In this document: positions 1 to 9,800 of the stretch, piece after piece | Numbering within the stretch: position 1 is the stretch's first letter | Layout of the letters: each line of letters starts with the position of its first letter | NCBI GenBank assembly: GCA_008477525.1 | Contig: SPDT01000007.1 | Span: 3,844,001 to 3,908,000, forward strand | Reading direction: 5' to 3' | Length of the DNA stretch: 64,000 nt | Source: Hypomyces perniciosus | Lineage: Eukaryota > Ascomycota > Sordariomycetes > Hypocreales > Hypocreaceae | Program-made: the position numbers and the translations under genes | The notes under the pieces: generated by a model | What the model saw: only the letters and a program-made list of their open reading frames with translations | The model's database searches: none | Told to the model about the DNA's origin: nothing

Positions 1-1610
1 GAAGTCTAATGACGACCGCGAGCGCCTAATCAAAAAGGCAATCGAAAAAAATCGATAATGGTGCCTATATTGCTCCCACAAGCCGAGAGTTTGGAATTCC
101 AGCGTCAACTCTACGTGACCGATGGAAAGGCGCGCAGCCTATCCAAGAAGCGAAAGAAGATTCCCAAAAACTATCCAAAGTTCAAGAGAAATCCCTTGTA
201 GACTGGATTCTATCAGAGGAAGCTGCTGGCCGGGCCCCGGCCCATAGCCAGGTCCAGTCATTTGCACAGCTTATTCTATCGCATAATGGCTCTGACGAAC
301 CCCTTGGCCGCCATGGGGGTTGACCGCTTCCTTAAGCGCAATCAAGAGGTCAAGATGAAGATGTCTCGATGAAGATGTCTCGAGGCGCTGATGCTATTCG
401 AACCTCTAAGACAACAGAAGACGAGCTTCGGGATTTCTACCGCCGACTTGATGAGCAAATTAACACCAAGATTGTTGGAACCAGTCGAGTTTATAATATA
501 GATGAAACTAGGCTCGTAAAAGGGGAAACTAAATCCGGCAAAGTCATCGGCAGCAGTATAACGAAAGGATCTACGGTATCTACAAACAGTCCTTAACTTT
601 GGGTCACAGTTATCGAGTGTATCAATGCTGCCGGCGACCGGATCAAGCCCTATATAGTGCTTTCAGGATCAACACTTCAAGGACAGTGGTTTCCTGATAA
701 ATTCCCTAATTAGGCATACGATTCGAGCCTAACAGGCTGGTCTAACACTAAGATCGCACAGAAATGGCTAGAGAAGGTGTTTTTTCCAGAAACACAGCCA
801 TTTGACCGCACAATGTGGAGGATCTTAATTATAGACCAACTTTCCATACATTTAACAATTGAATTTATGTATACGGCTTGGATCAACTGTGTACAGCTTT
901 TTTATTTACTGGCACATAGCTCTCATATTACATAACCGCTGGATATTGCTGTCTTTAATCCCTTAAAGACCTATTTCCGCCAAAATACCCTTAGTTTTGC
1001 TTCCTTTACTACATCTGCCCTAATCCAGAAGCAACGTTTCCTCAAAGTATATTAAGACGCAGCAGAAAAGGCCTTTTCTACTTCAAATATTAAATCAGGG
1101 TTTCGTGCCGCCGGCATTTGGCCTGCTGATATAGAGAAGGTCTTGCAATAGGTTATCCATATTAACCAACCCCCAGCAGTGCCTAGTACACCTAAGAGAC
1201 GGAGGATTGAGAAGGGCCAGCTATGGTATACGCCTAAGAATAGTATTAACGTCAAATCACAAGCAAATTTAGTAAAAAGGGACTTTAATTATATTAATCG
1301 TGGTATCAGGACTTTGGCACAGAAAGCCGGCAAGGAATTAGACCGGAAGAATAGCATAGTAGCAGCACTTACGAGCAAGAATAGCTATCTTAAAGCCAAG
1401 CTAGCCTCAAGGGAGCCGACTAGCCGTAAAGCAGTCGATTATAATCCCAGTAAGAGCTTCGCTACGATCCCAGAAATTGGCAAAGCTCACTACGAGGCTA
1501 AACAAGCAGGCCAAAGATACCAGCAGTCCCATGGCTCACATCTTGAAGAAGAAGCTTTGGAAATTGCACGAACTTCTCAGGAGGAAATGATGTATGAGTT
1601 CCAGATTTAG
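1..1610 (+). mobile_element. Degenerate pogo/Fot-type DNA transposon (DDE transposase relic), 5' end outside the window
   Basis: Fragments of a CENP-B/pogo-type transposase can be followed across this stretch in shifting frames. An N-terminal DNA-binding part is read from base 1 and broken near 320. A piece at 369-596 carries the YNIDET motif that begins the DDE catalytic core. Further pieces continue to about 1150, and a basic C-terminal tail is open at 1179-1610. In-frame stops occur near 596, 711, 1051 and 1149, and the frame changes near 320, so no functional transposase can be made. I could not identify terminal inverted repeats; a TIR-like GGGTCACG sequence near 1693-1720 is only suggestive, and the left end lies before the window. 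Family assignment rests on recognised motifs and order, not on an alignment. Confidence 0.8.
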
Positions 1611-2199
1611 TTTTTTAATTGAATTGAATTTCGTTGAGAAATGCGGTCGTGAAGATGGGGGGTTGTTTTTTGAACACGTAGCGGTCTTGTGGGGGTCACG
1701 GTGTTATGGTGGGTCACGTTACCATTTCATTACTTCGTATCTACTAGATGTGTTCATTCATAGATTTACGAGCTATACGGCTCACGTCAGTTCTGCATAT
1801 ATTAGACTTGCGGCTATTTAAAGAACACACCTTCTTCTTATTCAAGCTTACAATGACTTCATGTGCTCTCGGATATCAATCGAGTAGTCGAGGCTTGACA
1901 AATGAAATACATCATATTGTCTACTCTACTTCACCGATAATACAAAAAAGTCTTGTGGTGGTAGAAGAAGAAGAAGATATCAAGACCAATAGACAAGTTC
2001 CCAACGCCATTGGGTGGCGAGTTCAGTGGCTTCAGCCATCCCAGTCCCTCTTCCATATCCCATTCCCTATCCCGATCCTATTTCCCGACCATAATTCCCG
2101 ACCCGAATTCCCGATCCCAATCATAATCCTAATCCTAATCCCAAGCATCAAAGTAACATCATAAGCCGTCCATCATCACCAACAAAAAGGTTGGTAAAG
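1611..2199. other. Intergenic: transposon 3' flank and degenerate TTCCCGATCCC-type repeats
   Basis: No gene is supported here. 2040-2150 is pyrimidine-rich with imperfect repeats built from variants of CCCGATCCC and CCTAATCC. The CCTAATCC run is not the fungal telomere repeat (CCCTAA)n. Confidence 0.5.
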
Positions 2200-2541
2200 T
2201 CATGACTCATTGGGCTTCGGGCCCTGGAAGCGAGCAATGCTATTCCGGATGCCCTTGTCCACACCTTTGGCCATCCTCTCGAGAGGCAACTTATCGTCGA
2301 TACGCTGTACAGCCCTGGCAACGGGGGGCTCGATGCGCTGGACAGTACGCTCGACACGGGGTGTGAAGTAGCTGATGTTTCGCTCCCAGCGGGGAGCCCA
2401 CTTGGTGGTCTGGCGGGCGAGCTGCTCCTCTGCGCCGGGCATGACGAGGTAGAGAGGGGTGAGGACGCCTACACCTGCAGCGCCGACGCAGAGAATCTCC
2501 GAGGTCTTGGCCTTGGGGAGACGAGAAATGCGAGGAGGCAT
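2200..2541 (-). CDS. Small single-pass membrane protein, possibly mitochondrial (113 aa)
   Basis: An intronless ORF starts with ATG at 2541 and encodes a basic N-terminus (MPPRISRLPKAKTSE), one hydrophobic segment at about residues 15-34 and a soluble helical C-terminal part with repeated Val-Gln-Arg-Ile units (two VQRI motifs near residues 65-85). Small size, basic N-terminus and one membrane segment suggest an inner-membrane mitochondrial protein, but I do not recognise the family. Composition is normal for a conserved fungal protein and the ORF is not mirrored by another candidate. The promoter side carries a (TTG)n tract at 2558-2591. Confidence 0.65.
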   Translation of the reverse strand: MPPRISRLPKAKTSEILCVGAAGVGVLTPLYLVMPGAEEQLARQTTKWAPRWERNISYFTPRVERTVQRIEPPVARAVQRIDDKLPLERMAKGVDKGIRNSIARFQGPKPNES

Positions 2542-3986
2542 GGCGATTGTGTGTTTGTGTTGTTGTTGGTGGTGTTGTTGTTGTTGTTGTGGGGTGGAAG
2601 AGGATGGACGACGTGTCTGTTGATAGACTAACTAGTTAGCAAGGAAGGATAATCGAGGTAAGATGGAACAACTGATGGTGATTGAGCCACGTACAGAGGA
2701 GGTTTGGTGAGTGATTCACGGTGTTTCTGAGGAACAGAGGTGAAGGGAGATGATGGTAAAGATGGTGAAGATGATGAAGACGATGATGAAGATGATGAAG
2801 ATGGAGGAATGAACTGCAATCGGTCAGTGGCGTCTGACCTCCTCACTTTATATACATGCTGATGTACTCCGTACTTCGTACTCTTTAGGTACCGCTCACA
2901 CAGCCCAAGGCCATGTACCTATTCAGTACCGCTGCCATTGGGTCTGAGGTGTAAGACGGTGGCGAGCGGGGTAAATGAGAATGAGACGCTACTTGATGAA
3001 TGGCTTGGATTCACGTCTCGTTTCGTGCGGAGAAGCTGGTCTAGATACCTAGAAGGAAGATGGCTGTACCCCTTGATGGCGTGTTGATGCAAAGTTACAC
3101 GGCAGCCATGCAGTCATCAGGTGTGGCACCCATTGGGTCAGGCACCATCAGATGCTTCGTGCCTGTATTCACATTCACTAAGGTGCTATAGCTACTCTAA
3201 CTGGCACATCTCTGGCTTCCCTTTTCCTTCTCCTTTCACCTCTTTTTTGGCATCTTTTCCACCCTTTTTCCCCATTGTTCAAGGTATTATCTACCCGCCT
3301 TATTCCTCTCGGGGCAACTCTGCACACGACTTAGCGCTCAGCCCCGCCCCCAGACAAAGCCAACGACCCACTGGCCCACTTCCCCAGACGGCATACAAAT
3401 CGTTTGCTGATGCAGACTCTCTGTTCAGTGCCCCCATAGGTAGGCATTAGTGAGTCCACTTGGTGGCTCTTCGTGTTCCTCACACCGAACCGAACTCACC
3501 GGTCTTCGGGCATCAGCATCAGCATCAGCATCATCATCCACTAAGAGGCCTCCTATTTCTCAGCAGCAACATTGTATGATCACCATCACAGCATTCATCA
3601 GATCAGGAGACTTGTCGATAAGCAAATGCCCACTGCCACTGTCATCACGCCATCAGTGGACGGTCGCAGCCACAGTGTACGAGCACGAAGCAAGTATGTA
3701 GTAATCGCTACGGAGTAGTGTCGCTTTAGGCGCCTAGAAGTGGCGCAATCTAGCTTATGAATATAATACACAGACAAACGCTGATTGGATATACTGCCTG
3801 CAGTATGTCCTAGGTATGTAGGGGGTACATAAATGCAACGCAAAAACAGGCTTTTGCAGCGTGTACAAGGATGTACATGTACACGCAACATGCAACCGAG
3901 GCAACGTCACGTTCGCTGCTCACGCTCAACGGAACAACCTTCTCCCTGACACGAAACCACCAGGGCTATCAATGCCATACGAGTAT
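2542..3986. other. Intergenic with (TTG)n and (GAT/GAA)n tracts
   Basis: Contains a (TTG)n tract at 2558-2591, a GAT/GAA-rich tract at 2750-2806, a CATCAG/CATCAT run near 3513-3540, and two copies of the TACTCCGTA motif (2865-2873 and 3709-3717 in reverse). The short ORFs on both strands look random. No gene is supported. Confidence 0.5.
2750..2806. repeat. GAT/GAA trinucleotide microsatellite
   Basis: Imperfect run of GAT and GAA triplets, outside any supported gene. Confidence 0.8.
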
Positions 3987-5162
3987 TCATCCCCTCGCCT
4001 GAGGACCATCATGGAGCAGCCACCTCACTCGAACTCCAGGCACCTCCTCCCCGTTCGACTCCTCCTCTTCCTCTTCCTCTTCCTCTTCCTCTTCCTCTTC
4101 CTCTTCCTCTTCCTCTTCCTCTTCCTCGTCCTCGTCCTCCTCGTCCCTTTCCAAGCTCTCCAAATCGACTCTGGAGCCACCAAGGTGCTTTGTTATCAGG
4201 TATTTCCAACTCAACACCTCCAACAGATGATTACCCAGACGCGAAAACACCAATGCGCTCTCCTCATCTTCCAACCGATCGAAGACCGGATACCCCCATA
4301 GGTAATTGTCATTGCTCTCGTCCGTGCCGACAAAACACGCCCCATCGCCTGATTTAAGGTCTTTGCACTCCTGATCAGTGCATTTCAGAAGGAGAATTGA
4401 CTCGCGGAGGTCATCAATCATCAAGCTCATCAATGCCAGATCGTGATAGTTCAACTCTGCCGGCCCAAGGCCATCCGTCACCATGCCAACGATTTCCCCC
4501 ATCATATCCCAGTCAGAGCATTCACTCCTCTGTGCATGTAAGGAGTCCCAGGCTATGCGTCCGCGTCCAATCATGGGCCCCCTCCGGTTCACTGGTCGAG
4601 AAATCAGGTAAATGTGCGACAGGGCTTCGAACCGCGCCATGTGCCGCTGGAACTGCTCAGTCAACGACATTGGATATGACATCCACTTCAAATTCCAGCT
4701 CTGTATCTCCACCCCAACGTTTTGAACTTCGCTCATCCACCGCATCTCCGATGATGGCGGTGGTGGCGGTGATGGTCGTGATGGTGACCTTTCTGGCGCT
4801 GCACGGGCCCAGGTAGTCAGGTAGGCGAGGCAAATCACATCCTCTCGCGCATTGTACCGTAGCACTCCGCCGCCCATGAGGGGAATCTCATTTGGCAGAA
4901 TCTCCTTTGCGATACGGCGGGACTCCTTGCAAGTTGATAAAGCCGCTCGGATATTGTCCGTGGAGCGGCAAAGGGTTGTGGTGGGATGAACCCCATCACC
5001 ATTGAAGTCAACTCTAACCCGATGTACGCGGGGCTCATCCAGGACTTGTTCCCATATCATCAGACGAACCTCTGGTGGGAGCATGCCCAGGCCAGTCCTT
5101 GAGGTGTTGAGCTGGACCAGACCTTGGTCCATGCCACCAGGCTGGTTCATGTGGTCCCCCAT
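3987..5162 (-). CDS. 2EXR-domain protein with acidic C-terminal tract (391 aa)
   Basis: The ATG at 5162 opens an intronless ORF. The N-terminal part contains the 2EXR-type signature: a LPPEVRLMIWEQVL helix near residue 28, then a basic/hydrophobic segment ending in STCKESRRIAKE. This family is greatly expanded in filamentous ascomycetes and has no defined biochemical role; it resembles F-box-like adaptors in its first helix. Residues of about 338-370 form an almost pure glutamate run encoded by a GAGGAA hexanucleotide expansion, followed by a short tail. The acidic run is probably variable in length between strains. The opposite strand of the expansion gives spurious Arg-Gly or Leu-rich ORFs. 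Confidence 0.75.
   Translation of the reverse strand: MGDHMNQPGGMDQGLVQLNTSRTGLGMLPPEVRLMIWEQVLDEPRVHRVRVDFNGDGVHPTTTLCRSTDNIRAALSTCKESRRIAKEILPNEIPLMGGGVLRYNAREDVICLAYLTTWARAAPERSPSRPSPPPPPSSEMRWMSEVQNVGVEIQSWNLKWMSYPMSLTEQFQRHMARFEALSHIYLISRPVNRRGPMIGRGRIAWDSLHAQRSECSDWDMMGEIVGMVTDGLGPAELNYHDLALMSLMIDDLRESILLLKCTDQECKDLKSGDGACFVGTDESNDNYLWGYPVFDRLEDEESALVFSRLGNHLLEVLSWKYLITKHLGGSRVDLESLERDEEDEDEEEEEEEEEEEEEEEEEEEEEEESNGEEVPGVRVRWLLHDGPQARG
4061..4140. repeat. (CTTCCT)n hexanucleotide expansion inside a CDS
   Basis: About eleven near-perfect CTTCCT units followed by CTCGTC variants. It is read on the minus strand as GAA/GAG codons and forms the poly-Glu tract of the 2EXR protein. Confidence 0.9.
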
Positions 5163-6042
5163 TGAATCCTCCTTGATAGGGAGGTGTGGGATTTAGCAAT
5201 GAGGTTTGTTGTGATGTAATATATGTGCAATGAAGAGATTGATATGATGTGCAGTGAGGAGGGATTGGTGGTGAGGCTTATTAGAGGGTCTTGATCTAAA
5301 CTGACAATATGTCCAAGGAGTATTCCTCCGACAGACAGCATGGATGATGGGGGGGACGTGAAAGAATTAAATAGCTTGGGGACATCCCCTTTGTCAGACA
5401 AACTCATCGTTTAGGTTGGACATACTACATATATGAGTACGAAGTATAACTCTGTTTTGTTGTTGTAGTTGACACTCTTGCATGAGTGTGCATAGGCGGC
5501 CAACTCAATTTGTCTGGAGTAGGAGGGGGGAAATGGAGTTCATGGAATCGCACCGACATCTTAAGAAAAAGATAACACAGAGGGGAATGCATTGGTGCTT
5601 TGTAATTATTACACTGCTTGCTTGATAGAGTGTACCAAGATCAAGGTGTCAATACAGTCATGGTTGAGCTGGAGTTGATAGATAGCTGCGCTGCTATGAG
5701 AGGCATGTGCTGATGTCCGAAAAGACAAAACAGAAAATCACTTTCAACAAAGACAATGCAAAATAGAGCACACTTCACACGAGATACAGAGACGAGCAGA
5801 ATTATGATGAATCATCGTTAAATGTGCATTGGACTTTTGTAAGTCATCGTGACAAGACATTAAATATACCGCATAAGGTATGAAACAAGAAAGACATCCA
5901 AACTATATCCTACTCCAAAATGTACCGTGTTATTTACCAGATGTCCCAAACTTCGACTGACACCAGATGCCGCTCAGATCATGCAACAATAGGATTATAT
6001 ATCGAAAGTCGATTTGAGAATCGCAATGCCCCAGAGAGCTTC
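5163..6042. other. Intergenic, AT-rich; nothing recognisable
   Basis: Holds the 5' side of the 2EXR gene and the 3' side of the hydrophobin gene. No ORF with coding character; a TACGAAGTA motif lies near 5438-5446. Confidence 0.5.
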
Positions 6043-6719
6043 TTAAGCGCCAACGACGTCAACGCAGAGGATGCCTTGTCCAAGCTAAAGAAGGCATGTT
6101 AGCCAGGAGCAAAATAGTTGATAGAACTGAGAATACTCACAATAGGGATGACACAGCACTTGGCCGCGCCACCACCGGCGGCACAGATGGCCTTGAAGTC
6201 CTTGGCATCCTTGGGAGTCTTGGAAGCTGCATGGTGTTAGCCGGGTTCACCTCGTGAATATCATGGCAAGGGTGAATGCTTACGGTTCGCGCAGTCGAGT
6301 GCGGCAAGACCCAGGACATCGGTGGCACAGCATTGAGGATTGGAGTAGAGGAGGCCTTTAGGACAGAGAGATTTGCCGCCGTTGTTACCGCCATTGTTGC
6401 CGCCGTTGTTGCCTCCGTTGTTGCCTCCGTTGTTGCCGCCATTGTTGCCTCCGTTGTTACCGCCGTTGTTGCCGCCGTTGTTGCCTCCATTGTTGCCGCC
6501 GTTGTTGCCTCCGTTGTTACCTCCATTGTTACCTCCATTGTTGCCGCCATTGTTGCCGCCATTGTTGCCGCCGTTATGGCCTCCGTTGTTGCCGCCATTG
6601 CCTCCGGGAGGGGTATAGGTATTTGAAGGAGGAGTGTAAAGCTCGCAGGCGCCGCAGTTGGTGGGAGCAGCCAAGCCAGAAGAAGCGAGGAAGAGAGCAG
6701 CAACAGCGATGAACTTCAT
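6043..6719 (-). CDS. Class II hydrophobin with long Asn/Gly repeat, complement(join(6043..6084,6141..6226,6284..6719)), 187 aa
   Basis: Hydrophobins are small secreted amphipathic proteins that coat spores and hyphae. A signal peptide (about residues 1-17) is followed by a short segment with two extra cysteines (Cys22, Cys25). Next comes a 77-residue tract (about 39-115) of NNGG units, then the hydrophobin core. The core cysteine spacing is C-x10-CC-x11-C-x16-C-x8-CC-x10-C, which is class II. The two introns have GTAAGC and GTGAGT donors, a CTAAC branch point upstream of each acceptor, and keep the frame; the last exon adds the final cysteine and ends VDVVGA. Asn/Gly-rich extensions are known in some hypocrealean hydrophobins (for example in Claviceps), so the architecture is rare but has precedent. 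A TATAAATA box lies about 150 bp upstream. Confidence 0.93.
6373..6606. repeat. 12-bp minisatellite encoding NNGG units in the hydrophobin
   Basis: About 19 tandem copies of a 12-bp unit (plus strand GCCGCCGTTGTT with third-position variants). Because the length is a multiple of three, copy-number change keeps the frame. Confidence 0.9.
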
Positions 6720-6864
6720 CTTGAATGTAGTTGTTGTGTGAGTGTTGGAGAGTTGTGGAAGATTGATGTGGTAGTGGTGAGGTTGAGAGTGTAGTTGATG
6801 AGTGAGCTGATTGTGTTGTGAGTGATGATGAGAAAAGTTTGGTTTGACAGGAGAGGACCATGGA

Positions 6865-6872
6865 TATTTATA
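6865..6872 (-). promoter_or_regulatory. TATA box of the hydrophobin gene
   Basis: TATAAATA on the minus strand, 146-153 bp upstream of the hydrophobin ATG, a usual position for a strongly expressed fungal gene. Confidence 0.6.
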
Positions 6873-9800
6873 TTCGATGAGGTCGGTAGATTTGGTCTGT
6901 CGTATCGTATCCCATACCAGTCCTCACAGGATCCTCTCCAACAGACGTTCCCAACCTCTGGCCAGCAACTCCACCGTCAAGGCCGCCCTCGTCTCAGGTA
7001 CCCCTAACCCAACTCGCAACTCATACTCCATAGATGGGTCTAGATGGCACAGCAGACTGACATGGCGACGACAGCCTGCAGTCCTCAACCCACCATCACG
7101 AGAAAGACCGCGGTCTCCCTGCTTGTCTCAGTTCGCAAAAGAGTTAACTTGGCAATTGGGTCTGCTAAAGGTGGTCGGTCCCCTGCATTGCCAAGCACTC
7201 ATCCTACGAGGTGTGAATGTGGCTTGAAGCCTCAAATACCCGTACGTATCGTGAGGTGGAGGTGGAGCTCAAGAGGAGCCAAAGGGAGGGGCGGAAAAGC
7301 AAAGGGACAGCCATTCCGGAGCCACATCTCAGGTCAGGCACCAGACCTACATATTTGCTGAATGTACACCGTATCTTTACACACAATTCGTACATCTCTT
7401 ATATTCACTGTCTGTTGGTGGGATTATTGGATCATTACTGTGACTTTCCGTTTGTGATGAAAATCTCACTGCCTATTCTCTGTCCTCTCCTCTGGAGAAT
7501 GAACATGGTAACGCCAGCGTTCATCAATGCAGGCATGCTGGCTTAGAATAGGGCATTATGGAGACATGCTATCACTTCGTACTACCGGCTTAGTATCATG
7601 CATGGGTACTCCGTACCTAGATCCCGGTTCCCGTCCATTTATAGTAATGCCCCGTACTCCGTACTATTTCGTACATACGGAATATAGGCCAAGGGGTATA
7701 CCACTCCCAGATACTACTATTATCATTTGTACGGAGTACTACGCAGCACGAGTGAGATGGTGGCTGAGTTGCCAACTTGTCAAGGCAGATGCCATTACAC
7801 CGAGCATGCATGCGTAGCTGCTTTTTCTCCGATATCCTACAGCTTTGACCTCAGCCAACACTGAGGGCTGAAGACCGGGTTTGTGTATTAGGCCGATGAA
7901 CATGAATCAATATTACTATTCCAAGCATACAGCCGACCGCCCTTCTGCATTATGAGGAGAGACACACATTAACCTCAGTCATTGAGGCCGAGACTGGTGG
8001 CAGGAGAACCGTTGCCAAACACTGGGAGTATACGGAGTACTGCTTCATGGTAGAGACAGTGTTGCTTCGTACAGCAATACAGCAACGCTAGTTGTTAGCG
8101 TAATGGGGGCTATCTGCCATAACAAACTCAGCCAAAAAAAAAGTAAGAGTTTCCAAAGACGATACTAGTACTCCGTACTAATACTAATACTATCAAGACT
8201 CTAAAAACACCCTTGCGTCAATACTATTGCCACGATAATCACCGCTGGATACTCGTACTTGTAGTCGCAGAAGTCCGAGCGGTGCGAGCGATTGTACCCA
8301 TCACCGAGTCATGATCGCCTGTGGTGGAACTTGAGAAAGCAGACCCCTATGCGCCAGCGGCTCTGCCCCGGATATCCTGTCTCTGCTCTCCCTGTGACAT
8401 GACACAGACGGGCTGACAATACTAGACTCGATTCGTATAGTATTGCTTCAACTGAGCATCAACAATGAGTCTTTTTTTAACCATATTCATGCATAGATGA
8501 GCGGTGACAATGTCTTTCCTATGTCTAACAACACATACATGGCATACGAGTATTAAGCGCAGCAATTGTAGCAAAGGCTGAAGCCATCCACCCACTCATC
8601 CGCTGACATCAAAGCGCCCCCCTTAAGCCTTGGAAGCCATTATTTCGTCCGATCGTCCGATGATCCGGGATTAGATGATCCCCGGACTCCGTTTGCTTCC
8701 CGCGGGAGACTCGCATTAGCGGGGAGACGGCGCAAACAAACCCCTGTTTACCAACATAGCGCAGAAGAAAACCTTTCCCCCTGGCTAAGATCTATTCGCC
8801 AAGGCAATAATCACATAACATTGGTATTTGGAATACGAGTACAGGTAGTAAGTAGTAGCATGTTGGAGCGTGGCAAGGCACTGATTTGTACGACAACTTC
8901 ACACCACGAGGGGTCCGAGAGTAGTACGAGTAGTATACTATATAGTATTGACTCCCGTGTTACACAACTCCGATCATCTGCCTAACCGAGCGGTAAAGGC
9001 CAGGCGGCGGGTGTCCTATTTTGGAAAGTCAGTCACACATATCGTATCGGAGGTGCCACGCCCGCATCGGGTGGAAATGAGCCGCAAGACACAAACAAAA
9101 AGAAAGAAAGTAAACAAGCCACATGCAACCGCAGTCAGTCTAGGCCTCTCTATGTCTCATGCAACCCCAATGCAGTGAGCTGAAACCCCTGGCCCGGATA
9201 GGTGATACGCCGCCAGCCCTTGTACTCGGGATATCGGTCCGTCAAACCGGGCATCATTGCATTTGCCAGCGGGTGTGCTGAGAGAACAGCGCAGTTGCCT
9301 ACCGAAAATATCTGCCTCATGGAGTCGTAGAAGAGAGGACAGACGATGAAAATAAACTAATAAATATACTAAAATGAATGCATATTAAAGGGCTTCAACT
9401 GCTACAAGACTAATAAATGATAAAGCGTAACAGCAATCACATTGATTTGTCTCGACAAGATGTTCTAAAGGCATTTGTACAAGTCGTAGATCTTAGGGTG
9501 TGTTTTATGTCAGTATCACCTCAAGGGTGGTCCTTCATAACTACCCTGCAACCAAGTAATTTCACATCTCCGTGACTTTCATCGCGTTCCCCTACTAATT
9601 CAAATGATTCGCCATAGTTACTCGTAGAATGAAACGCCTCGGACATGGATTTGTGTAACACACGGTCTCATTCATGCGTGCGGCGTGTTGTTTGTCTCAC
9701 GGGCCAAGAGATGCTCTCGCTCGGCCATGCACAAAAATGTATAGCAGGCTGATCACATTTTAGGTTTTGTACAAAGTACAGACTAATTAAATGCTTCAAG

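Noticed and set aside
2100..2150. Telomere-like CCTAATCC repeats
   Set aside because: The unit is not the fungal (CCCTAA)n repeat, copies are few and imperfect, and genes flank both sides.
6373..6606. CRISPR-like regular array
   Set aside because: A eukaryotic coding minisatellite with no spacers.
6137..6703. Long minus- and plus-strand ORFs overlapping the hydrophobin (also 6276-6626 and 6373-6618)
   Set aside because: They are the other-frame translations of the 12-bp minisatellite (poly Leu-Pro, Ala-Thr, Val-Ala) and have no independent support.
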